Shown in pieces: positions 1 to 11,450 of a stretch of 64,000 nt of DNA. This stretch comes from Rouxiella badensis. GTDB lineage: Bacteria > Pseudomonadota > Gammaproteobacteria > Enterobacterales > Enterobacteriaceae. Position 1 is the first letter of the stretch. Each line of letters opens with the position of its first letter. Made by a program: the position numbers and the translations under genes. The notes beneath the pieces were generated by a model. It was not told where the DNA came from. It ran no database searches and saw only the letters and a program-made list of their open reading frames with translations. Location of the stretch: assembly GCF_002093665.1 (NCBI RefSeq), contig NZ_MRWE01000002.1, positions 124,001 through 188,000 on the forward strand. Reading direction: 5' to 3'.

Positions 1-983
1 TGTTCCTCTCGCTGTGGATGGGTCCGCGCCTGATTGCCTATTTGCAGAAGCTGCAGATTGGTCAGGTTGTTCGCCATGACGGTCCGGAATCACACTTCAG
101 CAAACGCGGTACTCCAACCATGGGCGGCGTGCTGATTCTGTTTTCAATCACCGTATCGGTCCTGATGTGGGCTTATCCATCAAACCCTTACGTATGGTGC
201 GTGCTGTTTGTGCTGGTGGGTTACGGCGTGGTCGGTTTCGTTGATGACTACCGCAAAGTGGTGCGCAAAGACACCAAAGGTCTGATCGCCCGCTGGAAAT
301 ACTTCTGGCAGTCGGTGATTGCGCTGGTCGTGGCCTTCACCATGTACGCAGTGGGTAAAGATACGCCTGCGACCGAGCTGGTGGTGCCGTTCTTCAAGGA
401 CATCATGCCGCAGCTGGGCCTGCTTTACATTCTGCTGAGCTACTTCGTGATAGTCGGCACCAGCAACGCGGTAAACCTGACCGACGGTCTGGACGGCCTG
501 GCGATTATGCCAACGGTGTTCGTGGCGGCCGGATTCGCGCTGGTAGCCTGGGCGACCGGTAACATGAACTTTGCCAACTATCTGCACATTCCTTATCTGC
601 GCCACGCGGGTGAGCTGGTTATCGTATGTACCGCCATCGTGGGGGCTGGCCTCGGATTCCTGTGGTTCAACACTTACCCGGCGCAGGTCTTCATGGGTGA
701 CGTTGGTTCTCTGGCGCTGGGTGGCGCACTGGGCACCATCGCCGTACTGCTGCGTCAGGAGTTCCTGCTGTTGATTATGGGCGGCGTATTCGTGGTGGAA
801 ACACTGTCGGTTATTTTGCAGGTGGGCTCCTTTAAGCTGCGCGGACAACGTATTTTCCGCATGGCGCCGATTCACCACCACTATGAGCTGAAAGGCTGGC
901 CGGAACCTCGCGTTATCGTGCGCTTCTGGATTATTTCGCTGATGCTGGTGCTGATTGGCCTGGCGACGCTGAAGGTGCGCTAA
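1..983 (+). CDS. mraY: Phospho-N-acetylmuramoyl-pentapeptide transferase MraY (5' end missing)
   Basis: Integral membrane enzyme that moves phospho-MurNAc-pentapeptide from UDP to undecaprenyl phosphate, making lipid I on the inner face of the cytoplasmic membrane. The frame is open from base 3; the visible part aligns with E. coli residues 35 to 360, so about 34 N-terminal residues lie upstream of the window. Conserved family segments are present: the acidic loop GFVDDYRK, the [10 protein letters not shown] loop, a [10 protein letters not shown] loop and a late histidine cluster near HHHYELKG. Many hydrophobic membrane segments fit a ten-helix protein. The stop is 2 bases before murD, as expected inside the dcw operon. 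Identity is secure; only the start is unseen. Confidence 0.98.
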   Translation, partial: FLSLWMGPRLIAYLQKLQIGQVVRHDGPESHFSKRGTPTMGGVLILFSITVSVLMWAYPSNPYVWCVLFVLVGYGVVGFVDDYRKVVRKDTKGLIARWKYFWQSVIALVVAFTMYAVGKDTPATELVVPFFKDIMPQLGLLYILLSYFVIVGTSNAVNLTDGLDGLAIMPTVFVAAGFALVAWATGNMNFANYLHIPYLRHAGELVIVCTAIVGAGLGFLWFNTYPAQVFMGDVGSLALGGALGTIAVLLRQEFLLLIMGGVFVVETLSVILQVGSFKLRGQRIFRMAPIHHHYELKGWPEPRVIVRFWIISLMLVLIGLATLKVR

Positions 984-985
984 CT

Positions 986-2302
986 ATGACTGACTATCAG
1001 GGTAAAAAAGTGGTCATTATCGGGTTGGGGCTTACGGGCCTCTCCTGTGTTGATTTCTTTGTTTCACGCGGCGTGACGCCGCGTGTTATCGATACCCGTG
1101 TCAGTCCGCCGGGACTCGACAAGCTGTCGGACGCCATCGAGCGTCATTTAGGTTCACTGAATGAAGAGTGGCTGCTTGACGCCGATCTGATTGTTGCCAG
1201 TCCGGGCATGGCGTTAGCGACTCCGGCACTGAGTGCGGCCGCTGATGCCGGCGTTGAGATTGTTGGCGATATCGAACTGTTTTGTCGCGAAGTCAACGTT
1301 CCTATCGTGGCGATTACCGGTTCAAACGGTAAAAGCACCGTGACCAGCCTGGTCGGCGAGATGGGCAGGGCCGCAGGGTGGCAGGTCGGCGTGGGCGGCA
1401 ATATTGGTCTGCCAGTGCTGAGTATGCTGGGCCATGACTACCAGCTGTTTGTGCTTGAACTGTCGAGCTTCCAGCTGGAGACAACTCACAGCCTGCATGC
1501 CGCAGCGGCCACGATTTTGAACGTAACCGAAGACCATATGGACCGCTATCCGTTTGGCCTGCAGCAGTACCGTGCGGCCAAGCTGAAGGTTTATGAGAAC
1601 GCGAAACTGTGCGTGGTGAATGCGGATGATGCCCTCAGCATGCCGATTCGCGGTGCGGACGCGCGCTGCGTCAGCTTTGGCGTTGACGTCGGCGATTACC
1701 ATCTGAATCAGCAGCAGGGTGATATCTGGCTGCGCGTGCGCGGTGAGAAAATTTTCAATACCCGCGAGATGCCGCTGACGGGGCGTCATAACTATACCAA
1801 CGCGCTGGCTGCGCTGGCGCTCGCCGATGCAGTGGGTATTCCTCGAGCCTCAAGCCTCAAGGCGCTGACCACTTTTACCGGGCTGGCACATCGCTTTCAG
1901 ATTGCTTTTGTGCACAACGGCGTGCGCTGGATAAACGATTCGAAAGCGACCAACGTTGGCAGTACCGAGGCCGCATTAAACGGCCTGAAGGTTGACGGCA
2001 CGCTGCATCTGCTGCTGGGGGGAGACGGCAAGTCGGCCGATTTCACCCCGTTGCTGCCTTACTTGCAGGGTGACAAGGTGCGCGTTTACTGCTTTGGCCG
2101 CGACGGTGGCGAGCTGGCCGAGCTGCGCCCTGAGGTGTCTTCGCTGTTTGACACCCTGGAGCAGGCGATGCGCGACATCGCAGGTCGCGTGCAGCCGGGC
2201 GATATGGTGTTGCTGTCACCGGCCTGCGCCAGCCTCGACCAATTCAAGAATTTCGAGCAACGCGGCGATGTCTTTACCGCACTGGCTAAGGAGCTTGGCT
2301 GA
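986..2302 (+). CDS. murD: UDP-N-acetylmuramoyl-L-alanine--D-glutamate ligase MurD
   Basis: Cytoplasmic Mur ligase that adds D-glutamate to UDP-MurNAc-L-Ala using ATP. It has 438 residues, the same size as the E. coli protein. The N-terminal Rossmann-like domain starts with [10 protein letters not shown] and binds the UDP-sugar. The ATP P-loop GSNGKST lies at residues 112 to 118. The central domain carries [10 protein letters not shown], and the C-terminal domain has [11 protein letters not shown] and the late [12 protein letters not shown] segment typical of MurD. The ATG is 2 bases after the mraY stop, and the TGA overlaps the ftsW ATG by one base, so the genes are translationally coupled. 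Confidence 0.98.
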   Translation: MTDYQGKKVVIIGLGLTGLSCVDFFVSRGVTPRVIDTRVSPPGLDKLSDAIERHLGSLNEEWLLDADLIVASPGMALATPALSAAADAGVEIVGDIELFCREVNVPIVAITGSNGKSTVTSLVGEMGRAAGWQVGVGGNIGLPVLSMLGHDYQLFVLELSSFQLETTHSLHAAAATILNVTEDHMDRYPFGLQQYRAAKLKVYENAKLCVVNADDALSMPIRGADARCVSFGVDVGDYHLNQQQGDIWLRVRGEKIFNTREMPLTGRHNYTNALAALALADAVGIPRASSLKALTTFTGLAHRFQIAFVHNGVRWINDSKATNVGSTEAALNGLKVDGTLHLLLGGDGKSADFTPLLPYLQGDKVRVYCFGRDGGELAELRPEVSSLFDTLEQAMRDIAGRVQPGDMVLLSPACASLDQFKNFEQRGDVFTALAKELG

Positions 2303-3528
2303 TGCGTATTCGTCTACGACTGCCTGGCCTCGGCCTGCTGAAAGGCATGGGCAGTAAAGCCAACGACTGGGTGATGGGCGCCAAAGAGGGCGATAATCTC
2401 ACGCTAGTGCTTTATGACCGCACGCTGATGTGGATGGTGTTTGGTCTGGCGATTGTCGGTTTTGTGATGGTGACCTCGGCCTCAATGCCTATCGGTCAGC
2501 GCCTGGCGAACGATCCTTTCATGTTTGCCAAACGTGATGCCGTCTATCTGGTCATGGCCTTCATCCTCGGGCTGATTACACTGCGCATCCCGATGATGGT
2601 GTGGCAGAAATACAGCAATGTGCTGCTGTTTATCTCCATCATCATGCTGATTGTCGTATTGGGCGTCGGTAGCTCAATCAACGGGGCATCGCGTTGGATC
2701 TCACTCGGGCCGCTGCGTATTCAGCCCGCCGAGTTCTCCAAGCTGTCGCTGTTTTGCTATCTGGCCAGCTATCTGGTGCGTAAGGTCGACGAGGTACGAA
2801 GCAACTTTTGGGGCTTCTGCAAACCGATGGGCGTGATGGTTATTCTGGCCGTGCTGCTGCTGTTGCAGCCTGACCTCGGTACCGTAATCGTGCTGTTTGT
2901 TACCACGCTGGCGATGTTGTTCCTGGCGGGCGCAAAGCTGTGGCAGTTCCTGGCCATTATCGGCTCTGGACTGTTCGCGGTATCAATACTGGTCGTGACC
3001 GAACCTTACCGTATGCGCCGCGTAACCTCGTTCTGGAACCCCTGGGCCGATCCGTTCGGCAGTGGCTACCAGTTGACCCAATCGCTGATGGCATTTGGGC
3101 GAGGGGAGTTTTGGGGGCAAGGCCTTGGAAACTCAGTACAAAAGCTGGAATATCTGCCCGAGGCGCATACCGACTTCATCTTCTCGATTTTAGGTGAGGA
3201 ATTGGGGTATTTCGGTGTGGTTTTAGTACTGTTAATGGTATTCTTCGTCGCTTTTCGCGCTATGTCCATTGGCCGACGCGCTCTGGAGCTGGATCAGCGA
3301 TTTTCTGGGTTCCTTGCCTGCTCAATTGGCGTATGGATTAGCTTCCAGGCGCTGGTTAACGTAGGCGCAGCTGCGGGCATGTTGCCGACCAAGGGCCTGA
3401 CCCTGCCGCTGATAAGCTACGGCGGCTCGAGCCTGCTGATTATGTCAACGGCGCTGACGCTGCTGTTGAGAATAGATTTTGAAACGCGTCTGGCAAAAGC
3501 CCAGGCGTTTGTAAGGAGTGCCCGATGA
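2302..3528 (+). CDS. ftsW: Septal peptidoglycan glycosyltransferase FtsW
   Basis: SEDS-family polytopic membrane protein that polymerises septal glycan strands together with FtsI. It has 408 residues, against about 414 in E. coli. A short cytoplasmic N-terminus is followed by about ten hydrophobic helices. Family landmarks are [10 protein letters not shown] and [11 protein letters not shown] in the first half, LLQPDLGT, the large periplasmic loop with [10 protein letters not shown] and [14 protein letters not shown], and [10 protein letters not shown] near the C-terminus. The start overlaps the murD stop by one base (TGATG) and the end overlaps murG by four (ATGA). Confidence 0.98.
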   Translation: MRIRLRLPGLGLLKGMGSKANDWVMGAKEGDNLTLVLYDRTLMWMVFGLAIVGFVMVTSASMPIGQRLANDPFMFAKRDAVYLVMAFILGLITLRIPMMVWQKYSNVLLFISIIMLIVVLGVGSSINGASRWISLGPLRIQPAEFSKLSLFCYLASYLVRKVDEVRSNFWGFCKPMGVMVILAVLLLLQPDLGTVIVLFVTTLAMLFLAGAKLWQFLAIIGSGLFAVSILVVTEPYRMRRVTSFWNPWADPFGSGYQLTQSLMAFGRGEFWGQGLGNSVQKLEYLPEAHTDFIFSILGEELGYFGVVLVLLMVFFVAFRAMSIGRRALELDQRFSGFLACSIGVWISFQALVNVGAAAGMLPTKGLTLPLISYGGSSLLIMSTALTLLLRIDFETRLAKAQAFVRSAR

Positions 3529-4592
3529 GTGGCAAGACCAAGCGTTTGATGGTGATGGCAGGCGGCACTGGAGGCCACGTGTTCCCTGGCCTGGCCGTAG
3601 CACATCATCTGATGGCGCAAGGCTGGGAAGTTCGTTGGTTAGGAACCGCTGACAGAATGGAAGCGGATCTCGTTCCCAGGCACGGAATTGAAATAGATTT
3701 CATTAAAATTGCCGGATTACGTGGGAAAGGTCTGAAAGCGCAACTGACCGCCCCCATTCGCATATATCATGCGTGGCGTCAGGCGAAAGCCATTATGCGC
3801 CGCTTCCAGCCCGATGTGGTGTTGGGCATGGGCGGATACGTTTCAGGTCCGGGCGGTTTGGCCGCGTGGTCCTGCGGTATTCCAGTGGTGCTGCATGAGC
3901 AGAACGGTATTGCCGGTTTGACCAACCGTTGGCTGTCACGTATCGCCAAAACGGTATTGCAGGCGTTCCCCGGCGCGTTTCCCAAGGCGGCCGTGGTCGG
4001 TAATCCGGTGCGAACTGACGTATTGGCGCTGCCTTTACCCGATGCGCGTTTTGCCGGACGTGAAGGTCCGATAAGAATTTTAGTGGTCGGCGGCAGTCAG
4101 GGCGCGCGCGTGCTGAATCAAGCGATGCCGGAAGTCGCCGCGCTGCTGGGCGACCGCGTCACTCTCTGGCATCAGGTCGGAAAGGGCGCGTTAGACGCCG
4201 TAAATGAGGCGTATCAGCAGGCCGGTCAGACGCAGCATAACGTGACCGAGTTTATTGATGATATGGCGCAAGCCTACGCCTGGGCTGATGTTGTAGTGTG
4301 CCGTTCCGGTGCTCTCACCGTCAGCGAAATTGCCGCCGCAGGCTTACCGGCAATTTTTGTGCCTTTCCAGCATAAAGACCGCCAGCAGTATTGGAACGCG
4401 CTGCCGCTTGAGAAAGCCGGTGCCGCCAGAATTATCGAGCAAAAGGATTTTAACGCCGGTGCCGTGGCCGACATTCTGGCCAGCTGGGATCGTCAGAGCC
4501 TGCTTGAGATGGCGCGCAATGCCCGCGCAGCCGCCATCCCTGATGCGACTGAACGCGTTGCCGCCGAAGTGGTTGCGGCAAGCAACAAATGA
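3525..4592 (+). CDS. murG: UDP-GlcNAc:undecaprenyl-PP-MurNAc-pentapeptide GlcNAc transferase MurG
   Basis: Peripheral inner-membrane GT-B glycosyltransferase that converts lipid I to lipid II. It has 355 residues, the normal size. The N-terminal glycine-rich loop is [14 protein letters not shown] (from about residue 13), and a second loop, [11 protein letters not shown], contacts the acceptor. The donor-binding C-terminal half shows [12 protein letters not shown] and the region [15 protein letters not shown] that binds UDP-GlcNAc, ending with [13 protein letters not shown]. The ATG sits inside the ftsW stop (ATGA). It is followed by a 52-base gap before murC, one of the longer gaps in this part of the cluster. 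Confidence 0.98.
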   Translation: MSGKTKRLMVMAGGTGGHVFPGLAVAHHLMAQGWEVRWLGTADRMEADLVPRHGIEIDFIKIAGLRGKGLKAQLTAPIRIYHAWRQAKAIMRRFQPDVVLGMGGYVSGPGGLAAWSCGIPVVLHEQNGIAGLTNRWLSRIAKTVLQAFPGAFPKAAVVGNPVRTDVLALPLPDARFAGREGPIRILVVGGSQGARVLNQAMPEVAALLGDRVTLWHQVGKGALDAVNEAYQQAGQTQHNVTEFIDDMAQAYAWADVVVCRSGALTVSEIAAAGLPAIFVPFQHKDRQQYWNALPLEKAGAARIIEQKDFNAGAVADILASWDRQSLLEMARNARAAAIPDATERVAAEVVAASNK

Positions 4593-4644
4593 AAACGAGT
4601 GACTGATGGCCGTATCAGGCCGTGAGTCCGATTAACAAAGGTTT

Positions 4645-6129
4645 ATGAGAAACGTGAATACACAACAATTGGCGAAACTGCGTACCTTCGTGCCCGAGAT
4701 GCATCGCGTCCGGCACATACACTTTGTTGGCATCGGTGGTGCCGGCATGGGTGGTATCGCCGAAGTGTTGGCTAATGAAGGTTACCAAATCAGCGGTTCA
4801 GACCTGGCACCAAATCCGGTAACCCAGCAGCTGTCCGCATTGGGCGCGACGATTTACTTTAATCACCGCCCTGAGAACGTGCTCGACGCCAGCGTTGTCG
4901 TGGTCTCAACGGCCATCTCTGCGGACAACCCTGAGCTGATCGCCGCACGCGAAGCCCGTATTCCGGTCATTCGCCGCGCCGAGATGCTGGCCGAGCTGAT
5001 GCGTTTCCGCCACGGCATTGCCGTCGCCGGTACGCACGGCAAGACCACGACCACTGCGATGGTGACCAGTATTTATGCCGAGGCCGGACTGGATCCGACC
5101 TTCGTCAACGGCGGTTTGGTTAAGGCGGCAGGCACCCACGCACGATTGGGTTCGAGCCGTTTCCTGATTGCCGAAGCAGACGAAAGTGACGCGTCTTTCC
5201 TGCATTTGCAGCCGATGGTGGCGATTGTGACCAACATCGAAGCGGATCACATGGACACCTATCAGGGTGACTTCGAGATCCTCAAGCAGACGTTCATCAA
5301 CTTCCTGCACAATCTGCCGTTCTACGGCCGTGCAGTGATGTGCATTGACGATCCGGTTATCCGCGAGCTGTTGCCGCGCGTGGGCCGTCATGTCACGACA
5401 TATGGTTTCAGCGAAGATGCCGACGTGTTTATCGAAGATTACCGTCAGGTGGGTTCGCAGGGGCACTTTACCGTGCGCCGCCAGGACAAGACGCCGATTG
5501 AGGTTATGCTCAACGCACCGGGCCGCCATAACGCGCTGAATGCCGCCGCCGCTATCGCCGTGGCGACCGATGAAGACATCAGTGACGACGCTATCCTGAC
5601 CGCGCTGGCGGGCTTCCAGGGGACCGGACGCCGCTTTGACTTCCTCGGCGAGTTCCCGCTCGAGAACGTCAACGGCAAAGAAGGCACTGCGATGCTGGTG
5701 GATGACTACGGTCACCACCCCACCGAAGTCGACGCGACCATCAAGGCTGCGCGCGCAGGGTGGGAGGACAAACGTCTGGTCATGGTGTTCCAGCCGCATC
5801 GCTACACGCGCACCCGTGACCTGTATGACGATTTCGCCAACGTGCTGTCTCAGGTTGATTTACTGGTGATGCTCGACGTGTATCCAGCCGGTGAAGCGCC
5901 GATTCCGGGCGCAGACAGCCGTTCGCTGTGCCGCACCATTCGTGCGCGCGGCAAGCTGGACCCGATTCTGGTTTCAGATATTGATGCGGTGCCGGGCATT
6001 CTGGCACCCATCCTCGACGCCAATGACCTGATTCTGGTTCAGGGCGCGGGAAATATTGGCAAGGTGGCTCGTAAACTGGCTGACCAAAAATTGCAGGCGG
6101 CCAAGAAGGGAGATGAGCACTATGTCTAA
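4645..6129 (+). CDS. murC: UDP-N-acetylmuramate--L-alanine ligase MurC
   Basis: First Mur ligase; it adds L-alanine to UDP-MurNAc in the cytoplasm. The N-terminal nucleotide-sugar fold starts [13 protein letters not shown]. The ATP loop is GTHGKTTTT, and later [24 protein letters not shown] and [13 protein letters not shown] are diagnostic of MurC rather than MurD, E or F. The ATG at 4645 gives 494 residues. An in-frame GTG at 4654 gives 491 residues and matches the E. coli start (NTQQLAKLR) exactly; the AAAGG at about 4637-4641 is also better spaced for that GTG, so 4654 may be the true start. The 3' end overlaps ddlB by 8 bases. Confidence 0.97.
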   Translation: MRNVNTQQLAKLRTFVPEMHRVRHIHFVGIGGAGMGGIAEVLANEGYQISGSDLAPNPVTQQLSALGATIYFNHRPENVLDASVVVVSTAISADNPELIAAREARIPVIRRAEMLAELMRFRHGIAVAGTHGKTTTTAMVTSIYAEAGLDPTFVNGGLVKAAGTHARLGSSRFLIAEADESDASFLHLQPMVAIVTNIEADHMDTYQGDFEILKQTFINFLHNLPFYGRAVMCIDDPVIRELLPRVGRHVTTYGFSEDADVFIEDYRQVGSQGHFTVRRQDKTPIEVMLNAPGRHNALNAAAAIAVATDEDISDDAILTALAGFQGTGRRFDFLGEFPLENVNGKEGTAMLVDDYGHHPTEVDATIKAARAGWEDKRLVMVFQPHRYTRTRDLYDDFANVLSQVDLLVMLDVYPAGEAPIPGADSRSLCRTIRARGKLDPILVSDIDAVPGILAPILDANDLILVQGAGNIGKVARKLADQKLQAAKKGDEHYV

Positions 6130-7051
6130 TAGCAAGACTAAAGTGGCGGTACTGTTCGGCGGCACTTCCGCCGAGCGCGAAGTGTCTTTGCAGTCTGGCG
6201 CTGCCGTACTGGCGGGCCTTCGTGAAGCTGGTATCGATGCGCACGCGGTCGACACCAAAACGGTTTCCGTGACCGCTCTGAAAGAGCAAGGCTTCGGCAA
6301 GGTGTTTATCGCTCTGCACGGCCGTGGTGGTGAAGACGGCACGCTGCAAGGCGTGCTTGAGCATCTGGGTCTGCCTTACACCGGCAGCGGCGTGATGGCT
6401 TCTGCGCTGACGATGGACAAATTCCGCACCAAACTGGTGTGGCAATCGCTGGGTCTGCCTGTTTCGCCTTTCGTGGCGTTGAATAAAAAACAGCTAGACC
6501 AGGCAGGGCAGGGCGCTTTGCGCGACAAAATCAACGCGCTCGGCCTGCCGGTCATCGTCAAGCCGAGCCGCGAAGGTTCGAGCGTGGGCATGAGTAAGGT
6601 TAACGCGCCTGAAGAACTCTTGCCGGCGCTGGAAGAGGCATTCCGTCACGACGACGACCTGCTGATAGAACAATGGTTGAGCGGTCCAGAATATACCGTC
6701 GCTATCGTTGGTGACCAGGTGATGCCGTCTATTCGCATCCAGCCTGCGGGTATCTTCTACGACTATCAGGCGAAATATATCTCTGACGAGACGCAATATT
6801 TTTGTCCGAGCGGCCTGAGTGCCGAACAGGAACAACAGCTGTCCGATCTGGCGCTACAGGCTTATCGCGCGCTGGATTGCAGCGGCTGGGGCCGCGTCGA
6901 CGTGATGCAGGACAGCGAGGGGAACTTCAACCTGCTTGAAGTCAATACATCACCGGGTATGACGAGCCACAGTTTGGTGCCGATGGCGGCCAAACAGGCG
7001 GGACTGAGTTTCCCGCAGCTGGTAGCCCGCATTCTGGAGCTCGCCGACTGA
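6122..7051 (+). CDS. ddlB: D-alanine--D-alanine ligase B
   Basis: ATP-grasp enzyme joining two D-alanines for the peptidoglycan stem. From the ATG at 6122 the product is 309 residues, close to 306 in E. coli DdlB. That start has an AGGGAG about 9 bases upstream and aligns with the family N-terminus ([17 protein letters not shown]). The ATG at 6113 lies on top of the Shine-Dalgarno sequence and is unlikely. Conserved stretches include [14 protein letters not shown], the ATP-grasp loop [32 protein letters not shown], and the C-terminal [18 protein letters not shown] that binds Mg-ATP. Overlap with murC and a 1-base gap to ftsQ mark it as part of the operon. Confidence 0.97.
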   Translation: MSNSKTKVAVLFGGTSAEREVSLQSGAAVLAGLREAGIDAHAVDTKTVSVTALKEQGFGKVFIALHGRGGEDGTLQGVLEHLGLPYTGSGVMASALTMDKFRTKLVWQSLGLPVSPFVALNKKQLDQAGQGALRDKINALGLPVIVKPSREGSSVGMSKVNAPEELLPALEEAFRHDDDLLIEQWLSGPEYTVAIVGDQVMPSIRIQPAGIFYDYQAKYISDETQYFCPSGLSAEQEQQLSDLALQAYRALDCSGWGRVDVMQDSEGNFNLLEVNTSPGMTSHSLVPMAAKQAGLSFPQLVARILELAD

Positions 7052-7052
7052 T

Positions 7053-7931
7053 ATGTCTCAAGCTGCCCTAAATGCACGAGAGCGAACGACGAAGGCAGAA
7101 ACCCAAGGCCGTCGTAGTAACGGCGGTCAGCTGGCGGGAATGTTGTTCCTGCTTATGGTGTTGGCGACCATCGGCTGGAGTGCCTGGGCGGTACTGAGCT
7201 GGATGGACGATGCCAAGCGTCTTCCGCTGTCTGAACTGGTGGTGACCGGTGAGCGTCACTACACCACAAACGACGATATTCGTCAGGCCATACTGTCACT
7301 GGGCGAGCCCGGGACCTTTATGACACAGGACGTTAACGTCATTCAGCAGCAGATAGAGCGTCTGCCGTGGATCAAACAGGCCAGTGTTCGCAAACAGTGG
7401 CCGAACGAACTGAAGATACATGTGGTGGAGTACGTGCCGGTCGCGCACTGGAATGATTTGCATATGGTCGATGCCGACGGCAAGTCTTTCAGTATTCCGG
7501 CAGAACGTGTCGCCAAGCAGAAAATGCCGTTGCTGTACGGTCCGGAAGGCAGCGAGCAGGACGTTTTGCAGGGTTATCAGACCATGAGCCAACAGCTGGC
7601 GGCAGCGTCTTCCGTCGGAAAGTTTACGCTCAAGTCAGTTTCTATGACGGCGCGTCACTCCTGGCAGATAACGCTGGACGATGACACCCGCATCGACTTG
7701 GGGCGTGACGATCGCACCGGGCGTTTGCAGCGCTTTATCGAGCTTTATCCGCGTTTGCAGCAGCAGGCCGATGCCGATAAGAAACGTATTAGCTACGTTG
7801 ATTTACGTTATGAAAGCGGTGCAGCGGTGGGATGGGCCCCGGCGTTTATCGACCCAAATGGCAGTGATGGACAAAAAGTCGGTCAGCAAAACAACATTAA
7901 GCAGAATCAGGCACAGGCTAAACAACAATGA
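7053..7931 (+). CDS. ftsQ: Cell division protein FtsQ
   Basis: Bitopic inner-membrane divisome protein that recruits FtsB and FtsL and then FtsW and FtsI. It has a short basic cytoplasmic tail, one transmembrane helix at roughly residues 25 to 48 ([19 protein letters not shown]), a POTRA domain that begins around [14 protein letters not shown], and a beta domain ending near [15 protein letters not shown]. At 292 residues it is longer than E. coli FtsQ (276). The extra length is a C-terminal tail rich in Gln and Asn after the point where E. coli ends. The stop overlaps the ftsA ATG by four bases. Confidence 0.97.
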   Translation: MSQAALNARERTTKAETQGRRSNGGQLAGMLFLLMVLATIGWSAWAVLSWMDDAKRLPLSELVVTGERHYTTNDDIRQAILSLGEPGTFMTQDVNVIQQQIERLPWIKQASVRKQWPNELKIHVVEYVPVAHWNDLHMVDADGKSFSIPAERVAKQKMPLLYGPEGSEQDVLQGYQTMSQQLAAASSVGKFTLKSVSMTARHSWQITLDDDTRIDLGRDDRTGRLQRFIELYPRLQQQADADKKRISYVDLRYESGAAVGWAPAFIDPNGSDGQKVGQQNNIKQNQAQAKQQ

Positions 7932-9184
7932 TCAAGTCGACGGACAGAAAACTGGTAGTTGGGCTGGAGATCGGTACGGCAAAGGTTGCTGCACTGGTAG
8001 GGGAAGTTCTGCCCGATGGCATGGTCAACATTATCGGCGTGGGAAGTTGCCCTTCCCGAGGTATGGATAAGGGCGGCGTGAACGACCTCGAGTCGGTCGT
8101 TAAATGCGTACAGCGTGCAATCGATCAGGCTGAATTGATGGCGGATTGCCAAATTTCCTCTGTTTACCTTGCTTTATCGGGTAAACATATCAGTTGCCAG
8201 AATGAAATAGGGATGGTTCCTATTTCGGAAGAGGAAGTAACGCAGGAAGATGTAGAAAACGTGGTGCATACCGCTAAATCGGTACGCGTACGTGACGAGC
8301 ATCGCGTGCTGCACGTTATTCCTCAGGAATATGCCATCGATTATCAGGAAGGCATTAAGAATCCGGTCGGACTTTCCGGCGTGCGTATGCAGGCCAAGGT
8401 TCACCTGATCACCTGCCATAACGATATGGCAAAGAACATCGTCAAGGCGGTTGAACGCTGCGGACTCAAGGTTGATCAGCTGATTTTCGCCGGTCTTGCC
8501 GCAAGCTATGCTGTATTGACTGAAGATGAACGTGAGCTGGGCGTTTGTGTGGTAGATATCGGTGGCGGTACTATGGATATCGCCGTTTATACTGGCGGCG
8601 CGCTGCGTCATACTAAGGTTATCCCGTATGCGGGTAACGTGGTCACCAGTGATATCGCCTATGCGTTCGGTACACCGCCAACCGACGCCGAAGCCATTAA
8701 AGTGCGTCATGGTTGCGCACTCGGTTCGATTGTGGGTAAAGATGAAAACGTCGAGGTACCCAGCGTTGGGGGACGTCCTCCGCGCAGCCTACAGCGTCAG
8801 ACGCTTGCAGAGGTAATCGAACCGCGTTACACGGAATTGCTGAATCTGGTCAACGACGAGATTTTGCAGTTGCAGGAACAGTTACGCCAACAGGGCGTAA
8901 AACACCATCTGGCCGCCGGTATCGTTCTTACCGGAGGTGCAGCACAAATCGATGGTCTGGCAGCTTGTGCACAGCGGGTATTCCATACCCAGGTACGTAT
9001 TGGTCAACCTTTGAACATTACCGGGCTGACAGATTATGCGCAGGAACCTTACTACTCAACCGCTGTAGGGCTACTGCACTATGGTAAAGAGTCTCACCTG
9101 AGCGGTGAGGCTGAAGTGGAAAAACGCGCCTCAGTGGGCAATTGGTTCAAAAGAATCAATAGTTGGCTGAGAAAAGAGTTTTAA
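7928..9184 (+). CDS. ftsA: Cell division protein FtsA
   Basis: Actin-like ATPase that tethers FtsZ polymers to the cytoplasmic membrane and links them to late divisome proteins. It has 418 residues (420 in E. coli). The actin-fold nucleotide motifs are visible: [17 protein letters not shown] at the N-terminus (phosphate 1), [16 protein letters not shown] (phosphate 2) and [13 protein letters not shown] (adenosine). The C-terminus [15 protein letters not shown] is the amphipathic membrane-targeting helix. It overlaps ftsQ by 4 bases. A 71-base gap with interleaved inverted repeats separates it from ftsZ. Confidence 0.98.
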   Translation: MIKSTDRKLVVGLEIGTAKVAALVGEVLPDGMVNIIGVGSCPSRGMDKGGVNDLESVVKCVQRAIDQAELMADCQISSVYLALSGKHISCQNEIGMVPISEEEVTQEDVENVVHTAKSVRVRDEHRVLHVIPQEYAIDYQEGIKNPVGLSGVRMQAKVHLITCHNDMAKNIVKAVERCGLKVDQLIFAGLAASYAVLTEDERELGVCVVDIGGGTMDIAVYTGGALRHTKVIPYAGNVVTSDIAYAFGTPPTDAEAIKVRHGCALGSIVGKDENVEVPSVGGRPPRSLQRQTLAEVIEPRYTELLNLVNDEILQLQEQLRQQGVKHHLAAGIVLTGGAAQIDGLAACAQRVFHTQVRIGQPLNITGLTDYAQEPYYSTAVGLLHYGKESHLSGEAEVEKRASVGNWFKRINSWLRKEF

Positions 9185-9190
9185 TGTTTC

Positions 9191-9226
9191 AATAACGGGA
9201 TCATAGTGGAGTTATTGGTGATCCCG
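9191..9226 (+). other. Interleaved inverted repeats between ftsA and ftsZ
   Basis: Two perfect inverted repeats occupy the short ftsA-ftsZ gap. One pairs AATAAC (9191-9196) with GTTATT (9211-9216). The other pairs CGGGATCA (9196-9203) with TGATCCCG (9219-9226). Because they interlock, the RNA could fold as two alternative hairpins or as a pseudoknot. The structure ends about 16 bases before the ftsZ Shine-Dalgarno sequence (GGAG at about 9245). There is no U-tract, so it is not a normal terminator. Its function is unknown; a role in ftsZ mRNA processing or translation is inference. Confidence 0.6.
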
Positions 9227-9255
9227 AAGCGACAGGCACAAAACGGAGAGAAACT

Positions 9256-10410
9256 ATGTTTGAACCTATGGAACTGACCAACGACGCGGTGATTAAAGTC
9301 ATCGGCGTCGGCGGTGGCGGTGGCAACGCTGTTGAGCACATGGTGCGTGAGCGCATCGAAGGTGTTGAATTCTTTGCCGTGAATACCGATGCTCAGGCAT
9401 TGCGTAAAACGGCTGTAGGCCAGACCATCCAGATTGGTAGCGGTATTACCAAAGGTCTGGGTGCTGGTGCGAACCCGGAAGTGGGTCGCAATTCTGCTGA
9501 AGAAGATCGTGAAGCCCTGCGAGTTGCACTCGAAGGCGCAGACATGGTGTTCATCGCAGCAGGTATGGGTGGCGGTACCGGTACCGGTGCAGCGCCTGTT
9601 GTTGCTGAAGTCGCAAAAGATTTAGGTATTCTGACCGTGGCCGTCGTGACCAAGCCTTTCAATTTCGAAGGCAAGAAGCGTATGGCATTCGCGGAGCAGG
9701 GTATCGCCGAGCTGTCTAAACACGTTGACTCACTGATCACTATCCCGAACGATAAGCTGCTTAAAGTTCTGGGTCGCGGTATTTCTCTGCTCGACGCTTT
9801 CGGCGCGGCTAACGACGTGCTGAAGGGCGCTGTTCAGGGTATCGCTGAGCTTATCACCCGTCCTGGCCTGATGAACGTCGACTTCGCCGACGTGCGCACC
9901 GTGATGTCCGAAATGGGCTACGCGATGATGGGCTCTGGCGTGGCATGCGGTGAAGACCGTGCTGAAGAAGCGGCCGAAATGGCTATCTCCAGCCCACTGC
10001 TGGAAGATATCGACCTGTCGGGCGCGCGTGGCGTGCTGGTTAACATCACGGCGGGCTTCGACCTGCGTCTTGATGAGTTTGAAACCGTGGGTAACACCAT
10101 TCGTGCTTTCGCCTCTGACAACGCAACCGTGGTTATCGGTACTTCCCTTGACCCGGAAATGAACGACGAACTGCGTGTTACCGTGGTGGCAACAGGTATT
10201 GGCATGGACAAACGTCCTGAAATCACTCTGGTGACCAATAAACCTGCCAGCCAACCCGTTATGGATCACCGTTATCAGCAGCACGGCATGTCGCCGCTGC
10301 CGCAGGAGACCAAGCCAGCAGCGAAGGTGGTTAATGATCCGAACACGCAATCAAACAAAGAGCCAGACTATTTGGACATCCCGGCATTCCTGCGTAAGCA
10401 GGCGGACTAA
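9256..10410 (+). CDS. ftsZ: Cell division protein FtsZ
   Basis: Tubulin-like GTPase that polymerises into the Z ring. It has 384 residues (383 in E. coli). The nucleotide loop [14 protein letters not shown] is near the N-terminus, the tubulin signature [16 protein letters not shown] lies near residues 107 to 122, and the synergy loop [11 protein letters not shown] follows. A variable linker leads to the conserved C-terminal peptide [14 protein letters not shown], which binds FtsA, ZipA and ZapD. GGAGAG about 6 to 11 bases upstream of the ATG is a strong ribosome binding site, in keeping with high FtsZ levels. zapD lies about 6 kb downstream in this window. Confidence 0.99.
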   Translation: MFEPMELTNDAVIKVIGVGGGGGNAVEHMVRERIEGVEFFAVNTDAQALRKTAVGQTIQIGSGITKGLGAGANPEVGRNSAEEDREALRVALEGADMVFIAAGMGGGTGTGAAPVVAEVAKDLGILTVAVVTKPFNFEGKKRMAFAEQGIAELSKHVDSLITIPNDKLLKVLGRGISLLDAFGAANDVLKGAVQGIAELITRPGLMNVDFADVRTVMSEMGYAMMGSGVACGEDRAEEAAEMAISSPLLEDIDLSGARGVLVNITAGFDLRLDEFETVGNTIRAFASDNATVVIGTSLDPEMNDELRVTVVATGIGMDKRPEITLVTNKPASQPVMDHRYQQHGMSPLPQETKPAAKVVNDPNTQSNKEPDYLDIPAFLRKQAD

Positions 10411-10430
10411 ATTTCTGAATAGTCCGAATT

Positions 10431-10458
10431 TTGGGATCTCCGCTCTTTGTGCTAAACT
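10431..10458 (+). promoter_or_regulatory. Candidate sigma-70 promoter of lpxC
   Basis: TTGGGA (10431-10436) and TAAACT (10453-10458) are spaced by 16 bases, downstream of the ftsZ stop and about 60 bases before lpxC. This would let lpxC be transcribed independently of the dcw operon, as is known in E. coli. The elements were found by eye only. Confidence 0.5.
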
Positions 10459-10464
10459 GTCCCG

Positions 10465-10490
10465 CCGATCTTAAGGTAACCTTAGGTCGG
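10465..10490 (+). other. Hairpin in the lpxC leader
   Basis: CCGATC (10465-10470) pairs with GGTCGG (10485-10490), with one G-U pair, and TAAGG (10472-10476) pairs with CCTTA (10480-10484) around a three-base loop. This gives an 11-bp stem with one bulged T, just after the predicted lpxC promoter and about 30 bases before the ATG. There is no U-tract, so it is more likely an mRNA stability or translation element than a terminator. Confidence 0.5.
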
Positions 10491-10502
10491 TTGGATGGAT
10501 AA

Positions 10503-11438
<936 letters not shown>

Positions 11439-11450
11439 TCGGTACTGATA

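Noticed and set aside
4906-5799. A 297-codon minus-strand open frame inside murC
   Set aside because: It is the complement of a highly conserved gene with strong codon bias; no recognisable domain and no ribosome binding site logic.
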